NCBI RefSeq assembly: GCF_002906575.1 | Contig: NZ_CP026314.1 | Span: 1-39,196, forward strand | Origin: Salinigranum rubrum | Lineage (GTDB): Archaea > Halobacteriota > Halobacteria > Halobacteriales > Haloferacaceae | Direction of reading: 5' to 3' | Length of the DNA stretch: 39,196 nt | Part shown: positions 1 through 7,725 of the stretch, piece after piece | How positions within the stretch are numbered: position 1 is the first letter of the stretch | Layout of the letters: each line of letters opens with the position of its first letter | Program-made: the position numbers and the translations under genes | Notes under the pieces: model-generated | The model's database searches: none | What the model was told of the DNA's origin: nothing | The model's input: the letters and a program-made list of their open reading frames with translations, nothing else

Positions 1-1
1 C

Positions 2-340
2 CAACAGTACGTCATTGAGCGCCCCGACTACGGTACAATCTCGACCGAGAGCCGGCGCATCCCCGAGGAGGACCTCGTCGCGCACTTCGTCGAGGTCGAC
101 GAGGCCGCACACGAGGCGTACGTCGACGAACAGCGCGAACAGTGGGAGACCGAGCGCCGTCGGGACGCCTCGGAGTACCGCGGTATCGGCCACCCGGTCG
201 AGACGAGCGACGAGCTGGTCGAGCACTTCGACCGCTGTGCCGAAGTGGCCGAACACCTCATCGACGAGGTCGGTCGGCCGGTGTGGGTCGATACGGACGT
301 TCGCGTGCGCCCGTGGGGAGGTGCTGACGATGACGAGTAA
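2..340 (+). CDS. Hypothetical acidic protein, 3' part only
   Basis: The reading frame is open from the left edge and ends at the TAA at 338-340, giving 112 visible residues without a start codon, so the 5' end lies outside the window. It is acidic and Glu/Asp/Arg-rich, with a helical middle (E-x-RR and E-x-W patterns, about residues 35-60) and no membrane segment or paired cysteines. Codon use (G/C in third positions, GAC/GAG/CTC) is typical of haloarchaeal coding DNA. The next gene starts inside its last codons (ATG at 330), so it is the first visible member of an overlapping early-type operon. I do not recognise the family. Confidence 0.6.
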   Translation, partial: QQYVIERPDYGTISTESRRIPEEDLVAHFVEVDEAAHEAYVDEQREQWETERRRDASEYRGIGHPVETSDELVEHFDRCAEVAEHLIDEVGRPVWVDTDVRVRPWGGADDDE

Positions 341-578
341 GGGGCCGGGCGTCATCACCCCTCGAGTCGTCGACGGCCGCGTGCTGTGTCACGTGCAACA
401 CGAGGACGTCTCCGTGCTTATCGCCGCGAACGAGGACACGACCACGCACCGACTCACCGAGGTCGCGACCGAGGCGGCGAACGCGGCAGTGACCTACGGC
501 AAGCTCTTCTCCGCGGAGTCGCGACTCGGCCTCGACGCCGGGTCCGTCGCGACGGATGGAGGCCGAGCCGATGACTGA
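330..578 (+). CDS. Small hypothetical protein with ADGG/TDGG tail
   Basis: 82 residues. ATG at 330 was chosen because it overlaps the stop of the gene before it, as is usual in this operon; a GTG at 321 is an alternative. The middle (about residues 12-50) reads as a compact alpha/beta domain and the C-terminus carries the short motif V-A-T-D-G-G, which recurs in the neighbouring genes. No cysteines, signal peptide or membrane segment. Its TGA overlaps the ATG at 571. The function is unknown; the context is a string of small accessory proteins of a mobile element. Confidence 0.65.
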   Translation: MTSKGPGVITPRVVDGRVLCHVQHEDVSVLIAANEDTTTHRLTEVATEAANAAVTYGKLFSAESRLGLDAGSVATDGGRADD

Positions 579-1275
579 CCGCGACCTCGGCACGACGTAT
601 TACGTCGTCAACGACCCGCACCAGAAGGTCGCTCGGGTGGTCGGTGGGCCGTTCGACATCAAGGAGGCTCGAACCTGTGCGGACATCACCGTCGGACGCA
701 CGGCTGTTCGGAACGCGCTGTATCTCGTTCACGACATCAAGCACAACGACTACCGTGTCGAGTGGGCAGACGGCGTCGAGCGCCCCGACGTGCTGGTCGC
801 GACGGACGGCGGACGAAACGACGGCCAACTCGACCGCGTCGAGACGTGGGACGCACACGGCAACCCCTACTGGAACGGTGTCACGCGGTCGGGGTCGTAC
901 GCCCCCGGAACCGGGACGCTCCACCGCGCGCGCATCGAGGGACACGACGTCGTCGAGATCGAGTGTGGACAGCGCGCCGAGACGTGGGTGCCGTTCACGG
1001 CACGATCAACGGGACAGCGAAAACGACTCACGTGCTCGAAGTGTGGCGACCTGACGCGTGTTCCTGGGGTCAAGCGAGACACCTGGAACCGCGTGCAACT
1101 CACCGACGAGTACGCCCCAGCGGAGTGGTCTCCCAAGCCCGTGGCTGACGGCGGCCGCGACTTTGACGATCAGGCCGCGTACCTCGCCGCCGAGTTGTCG
1201 ATCCCCGAAGAGGAGGCGCGTCGGTATCTCGAAAACCAGACGGACTACGGTGAGGGGGAGGTGGCCGATGACTGA
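571..1275 (+). CDS. Zinc-ribbon-like hypothetical protein with DGG linkers
   Basis: 234 residues. ATG at 571 is preferred over the in-frame ATG at 556 because it forms the usual short overlap with the stop at 576-578. The N-terminal half has an YYVVNDP-type beta-rich start. Around residues 130-165 there is one CxxC knuckle (CSKC) preceded by another Cys, a partial zinc-ribbon pattern. Two short DGG linkers (ATDGGR, VADGGR) separate the parts, and a helical C-terminus (about 205-230) resembles a UBA-like hook, which is a guess from pattern only. The next gene's ATG (1268) overlaps its end. Probably nucleic-acid or protein binding; no enzyme motif seen. Confidence 0.7.
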   Translation: MTDRDLGTTYYVVNDPHQKVARVVGGPFDIKEARTCADITVGRTAVRNALYLVHDIKHNDYRVEWADGVERPDVLVATDGGRNDGQLDRVETWDAHGNPYWNGVTRSGSYAPGTGTLHRARIEGHDVVEIECGQRAETWVPFTARSTGQRKRLTCSKCGDLTRVPGVKRDTWNRVQLTDEYAPAEWSPKPVADGGRDFDDQAAYLAAELSIPEEEARRYLENQTDYGEGEVADD

Positions 1276-2011
1276 GCTCGACCTCGGCGACGTCCTCCTC
1301 GCGGCCCACTCCCGGGCGGCGGTCCTCGACGACTACGTGTTCGGGCTCGGGACGTTCGACCCCGCACTCCCGCATCACGGGACGCCGCGGCGCTGTCCGT
1401 TCTGTGGCGACGTCTACCGCGTCCACGCCGGCTTTGCGGACCACCGCGACCGGTGTGAAGAGAGGCCGAATCCAGGAGCGAATCCAGCGGGATCGGTGCG
1501 GACTGACGGCGGGAACCGGCCGTTCCTCCTCCGACCGTGTCGGTCGCGCCGATGCGGCGGGAAGGTCACACTGCACCGTCGCATCGAGGACCGCGAACCG
1601 CCCGCGTGGCGCTGTGAGGAGTGTCTCACGACGTTCGAGGCTGTGCAAGAGACACTTCGCACGGACGGCGGGAGCGTGCAGCGATCGCTCGACGAGGCGG
1701 CGAACGACTACCCGTATCTCGCCGACGGGCTCACGCTCGGGACGGTGTGCGAACACCCGCCTTCGGGCGCGTGGTGTGTCGTCCTCGACGTTCGCGACGA
1801 CGGCCGAGTTACGGTGCTGAACCTCGACGAAGTCGGCTGTGACCACATCGCGCTGTTCGAGGACTGCGAGGGCTGTGTCGAGCACGCCCGACTCGGTCGG
1901 GACGTCGCACGGTCGAACGAGGGCGGGCAGTACCACGCCGCGCCCGATGCGTTCCGCGTCCTCGGGCCGGTCCACCCCGACCACCAGCGCGACGGGGGTG
2001 AGTCGGCGTGA
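1268..2011 (+). CDS. Multi-zinc-finger hypothetical protein
   Basis: 247 residues from ATG 1268. Residues about 43-63 hold CPFC followed by H and C at finger spacing, a C2H2/C3H-like zinc finger. A second cluster (about 92-125) has Cys residues around RRCGG and a later CEEC, like a zinc ribbon. A C-terminal domain (about 150-240) has its own dispersed Cys (DCEGC). Two DGG linkers (RTDGGN, RTDGGS) divide the domains. Ends with TGA at 2009-2011, inside the GTG start of the ribbon-helix-helix gene. Likely DNA- or RNA-binding; the exact role is not visible. Confidence 0.7.
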   Translation: MTELDLGDVLLAAHSRAAVLDDYVFGLGTFDPALPHHGTPRRCPFCGDVYRVHAGFADHRDRCEERPNPGANPAGSVRTDGGNRPFLLRPCRSRRCGGKVTLHRRIEDREPPAWRCEECLTTFEAVQETLRTDGGSVQRSLDEAANDYPYLADGLTLGTVCEHPPSGAWCVVLDVRDDGRVTVLNLDEVGCDHIALFEDCEGCVEHARLGRDVARSNEGGQYHAAPDAFRVLGPVHPDHQRDGGESA

Positions 2012-2211
2012 GTGGCGATCATGCGAAGTACCTTGAGGAGACGCCGGACACGACGCGGACGACCGTCCGCTTCCCGACCACAGAACTCGAACAGGTCGAG
2101 GAACTCGTCGAGGAGGGCAAGTACCTTTCGACGAGTGAAGCCGTCCGCCACGCGGTTCGTGACCTCATCGAGGCCCACAAAAACGCCACCAGCGAGGCAG
2201 ACGAGCGATGA
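2008..2211 (+). CDS. Ribbon-helix-helix (CopG/Arc-type) DNA-binding protein
   Basis: 67 residues from GTG 2008 (GTGA overlap with the previous stop). Residues about 17-55 fit the ribbon-helix-helix fold: a short strand TTVRFP, then helix ELEQVEELVEEG, a turn with YLSTSEAVR, and helix HAVRDLIEAH. This matches the haloarchaeal CopG-like regulators that dimerise and bind palindromic operators near their own operon. Candidate operators are the two palindromes about 0.6-0.8 kb downstream that share GTCTGTCA (2812-2824 and 2992-3007), but that link is inference. Overlaps the ATG of the next gene at 2208. Confidence 0.85.
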   Translation: MSGDHAKYLEETPDTTRTTVRFPTTELEQVEELVEEGKYLSTSEAVRHAVRDLIEAHKNATSEADER

Positions 2212-2744
2212 GCCGCGCCCAGAACGCGGACGTCGGCGCGGCCGGCGAACAGCGGGCGTCGGAGTGGCGGCCCGAACTCGCGCTCGTCGATGACGCGGCC
2301 GACCATCGCGTCGACGGCCACCTCACGGAGGACGTCGTCGCGGAGATCGGGGCGGTCGAGACGGTCGTCGCACCCGCCAGGACGCCGGTCGAGGTCAAGA
2401 CGGTCGCGCTGCGGAAGCGTGACGGGTCGTACTCGCGCCGAGGAGAGTTGCATATCCGCGCGGCGAACCATGCGGCGCTGCTCGACGGCAACGGCGAGTA
2501 TATCGTCGTCATCTACGAAGGCGACCGCGCCGACCCAGATGCGTTAGACTGGGTCCGCACCGTGATGATTCCTGCCCGCACTGTCGACGCGCACATCACG
2601 GCATGGTGTGAGGACCGTCAATATGGGCTCGAAATAGCCCGCGTGCCCTGGCCCCGACTCCTCGACATCGAGCAGACGGAGGCGCTGGCGGACGACGATG
2701 AGTTAGTTGGACCAGCAACCGAGACCGACGAGGTCGTCGCCTAA
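2208..2744 (+). CDS. Putative PD-(D/E)xK nuclease-like protein
   Basis: 178 residues from ATG 2208, overlapping the preceding stop. The centre carries V-E-V-K-T (about residues 62-66) after an acidic strand. It is followed by a beta strand and helix (RRGELHIRAANHAALL) and a hydrophobic strand (YIVVIY). This order of E-x-K, helix and strand resembles small restriction-endonuclease-fold or resolvase-like nucleases, though the first catalytic acid is uncertain. No signal peptide. It closes the first operon: about 310 bases of non-coding DNA follow. The nuclease call is from the motif only; it could be a general DNA-binding accessory protein. Confidence 0.6.
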   Translation: MSRAQNADVGAAGEQRASEWRPELALVDDAADHRVDGHLTEDVVAEIGAVETVVAPARTPVEVKTVALRKRDGSYSRRGELHIRAANHAALLDGNGEYIVVIYEGDRADPDALDWVRTVMIPARTVDAHITAWCEDRQYGLEIARVPWPRLLDIEQTEALADDDELVGPATETDEVVA

Positions 2745-3055
2745 CCCAGGATGGAGGACGTATATCCAACAGCGACCGCTCTCGGTTTCGACCAGCGAAG
2801 CGGGCGTCATCCGTCTGTCAGACGCACCTTTAAACCGTATGACGCGCAAGGAATCGGATATGCAGAGCTAACGAATCTGAGGCCGGGGACATCCCCGGCG
2901 ACCTCGCGGCCACCGGGGACGGTCCCGAAGAAACTGTGCTTGAACACCTCAGTTTTCTTCGCGACCGTTCTTAAGATTTGCCCCTCAGTTAGTGACAGGT
3001 CTGTCACTCGCCGAGCGGCAGGTCGCGGTGGTCGTCTCTGTGAGGAGCGACCAGC
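2745..3055 (+). promoter_or_regulatory. Intergenic control region upstream of the DUF5817 gene
   Basis: 311 bases without a convincing gene. It holds a 13-base palindrome (CGTCTG-T-CAGACG, 2812-2824) next to a TTTAAA TATA-like box (2829-2834). It also has a GC hairpin with 7-bp arms (CCGGGGA/TCCCCGG, 2883-2898), a related short repeat at 2913-2926 that repeats CCGGGGAC, and a second AT-rich box, TTCTTAAGA (2968-2976). A palindrome GTGACAG-GT-CTGTCAC (2992-3007) lies where transcription from that box would begin. GAGGAG at 3041-3046 is a plausible ribosome-binding site for the ATG at 3056. I read it as terminator plus promoter/operator. Confidence 0.55.
2992..3007. promoter_or_regulatory. Palindromic operator candidate
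   Basis: GTGACAG-GT-CTGTCAC, 7-bp arms around 2 bases, about 20 bases downstream of a TATA-like TTCTTAAGA and 49 bases before the start at 3056. Eight bases (GTCTGTCA) are shared with the palindrome at 2812-2824, which suggests one protein bound at two sites. Confidence 0.5.
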
Positions 3056-4882
3056 ATGAGCGACACCACCAGCTACGCCGTCGTCGGCTGTTCGAACTGC
3101 GACGCCCTTTGGGTCGTCGGCGACCTTTGGGACCAGGACACGGCCGCGTGCCCCTCGTGTGGACACACGAAGAACACCGACCGCCTGCGAGCCCTCAAGG
3201 AAGCCGACGACCACGCTGTCGCGTGTGAGCTCCGCTCGCGGATGCTCGCCGCCCGCGCGGTCTCGAATCCGACGCACGACGGGTTCGAGAACCTCGACGA
3301 GCGCGACCAGTACGCGACGCTCGCCGAACAGGTCGAGGACTACTTCGCCACCGACGAAAACCTCTACGCCGACCAGATCGAGACGACCGAGCGCGAGAAG
3401 ATCGTCGCCGAAGCCGCTGACCGCGCGGTCGAAGCGCACTTCGAACAGTTCGAGTACGACGTCGACACGTCGTGGCGTGAGGAGTTCGGCGAGGCCGCCG
3501 ACCGCGTCGCCGGCCGCGTTGTCGACGACGTCCCGCGGCAGGCGGGCGCGGGCTCGTTCGAGGTCGTCGACCACCAGCCGCTCGACACGACCGCGACACT
3601 CCGGCTCGACGACCACGCGCCGTCGGAGACGTGGCAGACACTCGCCGACGACGAGGCGTTCCGCGACGCACTTCTGGACCGCGCCCGCGACCTCGTACGA
3701 GACGCACGCCCGGCACAGTACGTCATCACGCTCATCGAGGCGGGCGTGACGGCGATGGACGGGGCGTTCGCCCGCGTCCTTGCGACGGCGCTCGGTGGCG
3801 ACGAGAGTGCGCTCTCTCCGGCGCTCTCTGCGTTCGGGAAGGGCGGCGTCGTCGAGGAGATCGGCGTGCCGGCCCCGTCGCTCGACGCTGTTCGCGACGG
3901 CCCGCTCGCGCTCTTCGCGCTCGACGACACCGACGACATGGCGACCGTGTCTGTCCGCATCGAGCCCGCGTTCGCCGACCGCCGGGCCGACCAGCGCCGA
4001 GCGCTGTTCGAGCTCGTCGAGGCGCTTGCTGACGTCGTCGACGTCCGGCTCGCGGTCGCCGATGACGAGACGATGCGCTGGCTCCTCGGCGAGCACGCGG
4101 GCGACCTGCCGGCCGACGTGAGCGAGATGTGCAAGGAGTGGCTGCACACAGACAACCCGGCGTCGAGAGAGCGAGTCGGTGGGGCGCTCGGCGACCTCGA
4201 GCCCGACGCGCCCGCGGTCACAACGCTCCGACGTATCGCTGACGCGCCCGGTGAGGCACGGACGTACGGCTCGCTGTACGAGCAAGAAACCGACTTCCCA
4301 GCCGGTGAGGGCTCCGAGAACGACACTCAAGAGAAGGCCGCCCAACGCGTCCGCACGCACCTCAAGCGCCTCCGTGACCACGACCTCGTCACCGAGGGCT
4401 ACCAGACGAACCAGGGCCGTGCGGTCGCTGTCACGTCTACTGGGCTCGCGTACCTGTCGGCACTGCGTCGTGAGTCGGGGGCGCTCCCGGAGATGCCGGT
4501 CGCCGCGGACCCCCCCAAAACTCTCCCGACATGCCGTGTAAACCCGCGCAAGCACGAGAGGGGGGAGAGGAGGCAGACCAGGCCGCAGACCGCTCCGGCG
4601 GCCGCTCGGCGCCGCAGGAATCGGAGGCGACCTCGCAACGGTCGGACAACCACTCGCACACCACCGTTCACCCCGGCTTCCTCAGCCGGCATCGGCAGGA
4701 GGCGCTGCTCTCAGCGGCTCACGACGGCGAAGTGTCGCTCATCGACGCGCGGCTCGACGAGCTCCCACACGCCGATCCGCGGCAGCCGCTCGTCGGTGTC
4801 GACCGTCGAACTGACACCGTCCTCGTTTCGGTCGCGTACAAGAATCCGATGCAGGCGGCGGCGACGACTGCGGTCGCGTTAA
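3056..4882 (+). CDS. DUF5817-domain plasmid protein, N-terminal part (frame 0)
   Basis: ATG at 3056 follows GAGGAG by 9 bases. The first 35 residues (YAVVGCSNC...ACPSCGHT) are the zinc ribbon that opens the haloarchaeal DUF5817 proteins. Residues about 60-130 are acidic helices, and about 400-470 are a winged helix with THLKRLRDHDLVTEGYQTN. After about residue 487 the frame becomes Arg/Ser/Thr-rich, the mark of reading the next gene in the wrong frame. The true continuation lies in the -1 frame at 4531-6417. I therefore see one protein of about 1,120 aa split at the C7 run 4510-4516. Members I recall are of similar full length and plasmid- or provirus-borne; their function is not established. 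Confidence 0.8.
   Translation: MSDTTSYAVVGCSNCDALWVVGDLWDQDTAACPSCGHTKNTDRLRALKEADDHAVACELRSRMLAARAVSNPTHDGFENLDERDQYATLAEQVEDYFATDENLYADQIETTEREKIVAEAADRAVEAHFEQFEYDVDTSWREEFGEAADRVAGRVVDDVPRQAGAGSFEVVDHQPLDTTATLRLDDHAPSETWQTLADDEAFRDALLDRARDLVRDARPAQYVITLIEAGVTAMDGAFARVLATALGGDESALSPALSAFGKGGVVEEIGVPAPSLDAVRDGPLALFALDDTDDMATVSVRIEPAFADRRADQRRALFELVEALADVVDVRLAVADDETMRWLLGEHAGDLPADVSEMCKEWLHTDNPASRERVGGALGDLEPDAPAVTTLRRIADAPGEARTYGSLYEQETDFPAGEGSENDTQEKAAQRVRTHLKRLRDHDLVTEGYQTNQGRAVAVTSTGLAYLSALRRESGALPEMPVAADPPKTLPTCRVNPRKHERGERRQTRPQTAPAAARRRRNRRRPRNGRTTTRTPPFTPASSAGIGRRRCSQRLTTAKCRSSTRGSTSSHTPIRGSRSSVSTVELTPSSFRSRTRIRCRRRRRLRSR
4510..4569 (+). other. Candidate -1 ribosomal frameshift site with downstream stem
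   Basis: Frame-0 codons here are GAC CCC CCC AAA. The heptamer C CCC CCC (4510-4516) fits X_XXY_YYZ with perfect re-pairing of both tRNAs after a -1 slip. The -1 frame then reads CAA AAC TCT CCC GAC ATG, straight into the frame of the downstream gene. Four bases on, CTCTCCC (4521-4527) can pair with GGGAGAG (4563-4569). An inner CGTG/CACG pair (4535-4538 with 4553-4556) falls inside the loop. A C-count sequencing error is the main alternative. Confidence 0.55.
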
Positions 4883-6417
4883 CCTCCGACCAACTACTGT
4901 CTCAGGTGGGTGAGACGCTGTCTAAGCGTCTCGGCAGTGGCTTCGAGAGCGTCCCGTCGCTGAACATCCTACGGAACGGCCGGTGTCTCGGCTGGCTCTC
5001 GAACGAGACCGCCGAGGACGGCCCCGGAGCCTTCCTCGACGAACTTCGCGAGGGCCGACAGACGCTGTACGACCTCACCCGAGACTACTACCACGGCGAG
5101 TTCGCAGATAAAAACGAGTTCCGCGGCGTCATCACGCGGTTCGCTCATGGGCTCGCCGGGACGGCACTGCACGTCCTCGAAATGGCCGGGTTCCGCGTCG
5201 TTCGCGAGCTCGTCACGCCGGAGTTCACCCGCCACTACGGCGAGGAGGGGAACGCTGGTAACCGACGAGACCTCGCGAAGTTCATCGCGACCTCGGCGGC
5301 GATACAGTCCCGCTACGGCCACTTTTCGACCTACCGACAACTATTCGAGAGCCGCGAAGACAAACAGGACCAGGCGCTCCGCCCCGACGTCGACCTCGCG
5401 GACCCCTTCGGCTCCTTCTGTGGCGGCCTCGTCCTCTCGGGCGACGGCGTCGAGGGCTTCGCCGACGACCTCGGCGACGCGCTCTCTCGGCCCGCCGAAC
5501 GCGTCGAGGGAGCCCCGGAGTTCGCGGTCGACATCCCCGTCCGAACGGGAACGACGCCCGAACAGACGGCCGAGGCGGTCGAACGGATGCTCGACGCGAA
5601 GGCTATCGACTCGACCGACGAGGCCGTGGCGATACTGCACGGGCTCGCTCGCTCGGTGTTCGGCGTCTGCGAGGCGCTGTCGACGCTCGGCACCGAGGAG
5701 TGGCGGCGACGCGTCCACCTCGACGAGGTCCGAGTCGCACTCTCGGCGCTCGACCAGGGCCGGCTCCTCGCGAAGGGCGCGACGCCGACCCAACGGGCCG
5801 GCCTCGCGGCCCTCCTTGCGGCCGACGAGCCGGTTTCACAGGCCGAACTCGGTCGTCGCGGGAACTTCTCGTCGGAGTCATGGCGAAACAACCGCGACGT
5901 CCTGGTCGCCGCCGGACTCGTTCGGCAGACGGACGACGGCCGGTGGCGGGCGTGCCTCCCGTTCGCGTCGGAACGCGAGCTCGCTATCGAGGTCGAGCGC
6001 GGCACCGCTCCCGAGGACGTCGTCAACGACCAGGACGCCGACGACCAGGAGGCGAGCGTCGACGCGACGTGGCAGGGGCTCCCGTGGTTCGTTCGCGATT
6101 ACTCGACGAGAGCCGGCGACCTCGGTCGCGACCGCCGCCGGCCGACGGACGTGCTGTTCGAGATCGTCCTCGACGTCGGGGCGGACACCCCCCAAAACGC
6201 TCCCGAGACCGAGTTTATGGAGGCGTTCTACGGCCCCGAACCCCCGGGTCAAGACGTCGTTACCGCCTTCCTCAACGCCGATGAGTCGGGGCTCGCCGGG
6301 ATATGGCCGCTTATCGAAGCTGGCTGTGCGCTTCGCGACGACCCCGAGCCGGCCGTCGCGAGGATGGGTGACCGCCCGGCACAGCGCGCGATCTCCGACG
6401 GAGGGTTCAGCGAGTGA
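4531..6417 (+). CDS. DUF5817-type plasmid protein, C-terminal part (-1 frame)
   Basis: The frame is open well before ATG 4531, so this ATG need not be a real start. If the -1 slip at 4510-4516 is used, this is residues 488-1120 of one protein. A polar, low-complexity stretch (about 4540-4670) is followed by HPGFLSR, then an alpha/beta domain, and a motif RYGHFSTYRQLFESREDK (about 5311-5364) that I recall from the same haloarchaeal family. A winged helix (about 5790-5960, VSQAELGRRGNFSSESWRNNRDVLVAAGLV) and an acidic tail follow. The protein is cytoplasmic with no catalytic motif seen. The two winged helices and the zinc ribbon suggest a DNA-binding plasmid-maintenance role, which is inference. 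Confidence 0.8.
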   Translation: MPCKPAQAREGGEEADQAADRSGGRSAPQESEATSQRSDNHSHTTVHPGFLSRHRQEALLSAAHDGEVSLIDARLDELPHADPRQPLVGVDRRTDTVLVSVAYKNPMQAAATTAVALTSDQLLSQVGETLSKRLGSGFESVPSLNILRNGRCLGWLSNETAEDGPGAFLDELREGRQTLYDLTRDYYHGEFADKNEFRGVITRFAHGLAGTALHVLEMAGFRVVRELVTPEFTRHYGEEGNAGNRRDLAKFIATSAAIQSRYGHFSTYRQLFESREDKQDQALRPDVDLADPFGSFCGGLVLSGDGVEGFADDLGDALSRPAERVEGAPEFAVDIPVRTGTTPEQTAEAVERMLDAKAIDSTDEAVAILHGLARSVFGVCEALSTLGTEEWRRRVHLDEVRVALSALDQGRLLAKGATPTQRAGLAALLAADEPVSQAELGRRGNFSSESWRNNRDVLVAAGLVRQTDDGRWRACLPFASERELAIEVERGTAPEDVVNDQDADDQEASVDATWQGLPWFVRDYSTRAGDLGRDRRRPTDVLFEIVLDVGADTPQNAPETEFMEAFYGPEPPGQDVVTAFLNADESGLAGIWPLIEAGCALRDDPEPAVARMGDRPAQRAISDGGFSE

Positions 6418-6421
6418 CCTA

Positions 6422-6463
6422 CCACGACAGGTGTGCAATCGGGGTTCGAGTCCTCGACGTGGC
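6422..6463 (+). other. tRNA 3'-end-like stem-loop (T-arm) in a gene gap
   Basis: CGGGG-TTCGAGT-CCTCG (6440-6456) is a 5-bp stem (one G-U) with a 7-base loop of the tRNA T-loop type. It is enclosed by CCACG (6422-6426) and CGTGG (6458-6462). No D-arm or anticodon arm is present. It lies in the 106-base gap between the DUF5817 gene and the methylase. It may be a tRNA-like processing signal or a remnant of a tRNA attachment site. Confidence 0.4.
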
Positions 6464-6523
6464 GTGCGGTATGCTACCTAAAAACACAACCGGAGACACC
6501 CAAATCTCGGACGGGGGTGAACA

Positions 6524-7432
6524 GTGAACAGAACCACCTCGAGGGAGCGCCCGAACAATCAAGTGTCGGTCTTCCCGTACCCTGGCGGCAAAGGTCGCGA
6601 GGCCGACTGGATTCTCTCGCGTATGCCGGACCACCGCTGTTACGTCGAGGTGTTCGGCGGGAGTGGCGCGCTTCTCTACAACAAACCCGAGTCGACTGTC
6701 GAGGTCTACAACGACATCAACGACGACCTCGTTCAGTTCTTCCGCACGCTTCGCGAGCGACGCGAGGAACTCGTCGAGTGGCTTCGTGCTGTCCCGTACG
6801 CACGGACGCTGTACGAGGAGTGGGTCACGGACTACTTCGAGGGCTACCGTCCCGAGGACGACATCGAGCGCGCCGGCCGCTTCTTCGCGCTGAGATACAT
6901 GCAGTTCGCGGGCGACATCTCGATGGTCAACGGGTTTAAGACACGCGCGAAGCGGTCCCCCGCTCGGACCTTCGACAACGCTCGCGAACGACTCGACGAG
7001 CTGGCCGAGCGGTTCCGGCAGGTCATCATCGAGCACCAGGACTACGCCGACATCCTCTCGAGATACGACGACACTGACACCGACGTCGTCCTCTACTGTG
7101 ACCCGCCGTATGTCGGCGGAGAGGGGTACTACCCCGGCGAGTTCTCTCACTCGGAGTTCGCCGACGCGCTCCTCGATGTAGAGTCGGACTGGATGGTATC
7201 GTACGCTGAACTACCGGAGGCGCTCGTCGCCCGACTTATCGGCGCGACCCGAGAGGACGGACGAGAGTTCTTCGTCGAATACCGCTCGAGACGACACCGG
7301 ATGTGTCGCGGAGCGAGTGAGGCGAGAGAACACCTCGTCTGTAACTTCGACCCGACGTCGACGAGCGGCTTCGTCGATCGCGAGCACAGTCAGACGAAAC
7401 TTGCCGACATCGACCGGGAGCCGGAATCATGA
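6524..7432 (+). CDS. dam: D12-class DNA adenine N6-methyltransferase
   Basis: 302 residues from GTG 6524, which follows a near-ideal ribosome-binding sequence GGGGGTGA (6513-6520). N-terminal PYPGGKG (about 19-25) and VEVFGGSGAL (about 41-50) form the S-adenosylmethionine-binding region. DPPY (about 195-198) is the catalytic motif IV of the Dam/D12 family. Length and motif order are those of a complete enzyme methylating adenine N6. There is no restriction gene beside it, so it is an orphan methylase, probably for protecting the element from host restriction or marking its DNA. The recognition sequence cannot be read from the protein. ATGA overlap with the next gene. Confidence 0.92.
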   Translation: MNRTTSRERPNNQVSVFPYPGGKGREADWILSRMPDHRCYVEVFGGSGALLYNKPESTVEVYNDINDDLVQFFRTLRERREELVEWLRAVPYARTLYEEWVTDYFEGYRPEDDIERAGRFFALRYMQFAGDISMVNGFKTRAKRSPARTFDNARERLDELAERFRQVIIEHQDYADILSRYDDTDTDVVLYCDPPYVGGEGYYPGEFSHSEFADALLDVESDWMVSYAELPEALVARLIGATREDGREFFVEYRSRRHRMCRGASEAREHLVCNFDPTSTSGFVDREHSQTKLADIDREPES

Positions 7433-7725
7433 GCAAAGACCATTACGACGGCGCAGGTGACGGTCAGTGTCTCGCCATCAAAGCGAGCGACGGTGAGCGA
7501 TGCACCAACGGGGTCTACGGAACTAACGAGTTCTGCGGGCACCACAAGCGAGCCTCTGACGTGACGACTGCTATCGAAATGAGTAGCCGCGAGTGGGTTC
7601 GGTGTGTCGAGTGCGGCTGGCAGAAAGCCGAGTGGGACGGGCCGGACCCTCCGTGTTGTTCCTGGTGCGGTGTTCGGGTCAGCCGTCCCGATTACGAAAT
7701 CCGAGCAGGAGGAGAAACAGCATGA
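7429..7725 (+). CDS. Small double zinc-binding protein
   Basis: 98 residues, ATG overlapping the methylase stop. The N-terminal half has Q-C-x9-R-C-x8-F-C-G-H-H (about residues 13-40), like the short Cys/His modules found in phage and halovirus proteins. The C-terminal half has C-x2-C and C-x2-C (VRCVECGW...CCSWCGV, about 58-82), a zinc ribbon. Translationally coupled to the methylase, so perhaps an accessory factor. No catalytic residues seen. Confidence 0.75.
   Translation: MSKDHYDGAGDGQCLAIKASDGERCTNGVYGTNEFCGHHKRASDVTTAIEMSSREWVRCVECGWQKAEWDGPDPPCCSWCGVRVSRPDYEIRAGGETA

Noticed and set aside
2751-3059. 102-residue open frame in the gap before the DUF5817 gene
   Set aside because: No ribosome-binding site or domain; it covers palindromes and promoter-like sequences better explained as regulatory.
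2807-4555. 582-residue open frame on the minus strand
   Set aside because: It lies antisense to the DUF5817 gene; its Arg/Val/Glu-rich make-up is what the opposite strand of high-GC coding DNA gives, and no domain is visible.
6435-6470. Firm call of a tRNA attachment site (attL/attR)
   Set aside because: Only a T-arm and a short stem are present, there is no full tRNA or second copy in the window, so it is kept as a possibility only.
5147-6481. 444-residue plus-strand open frame
   Set aside because: Arg/Ser/Thr-rich shadow of the real frame 4531-6417.
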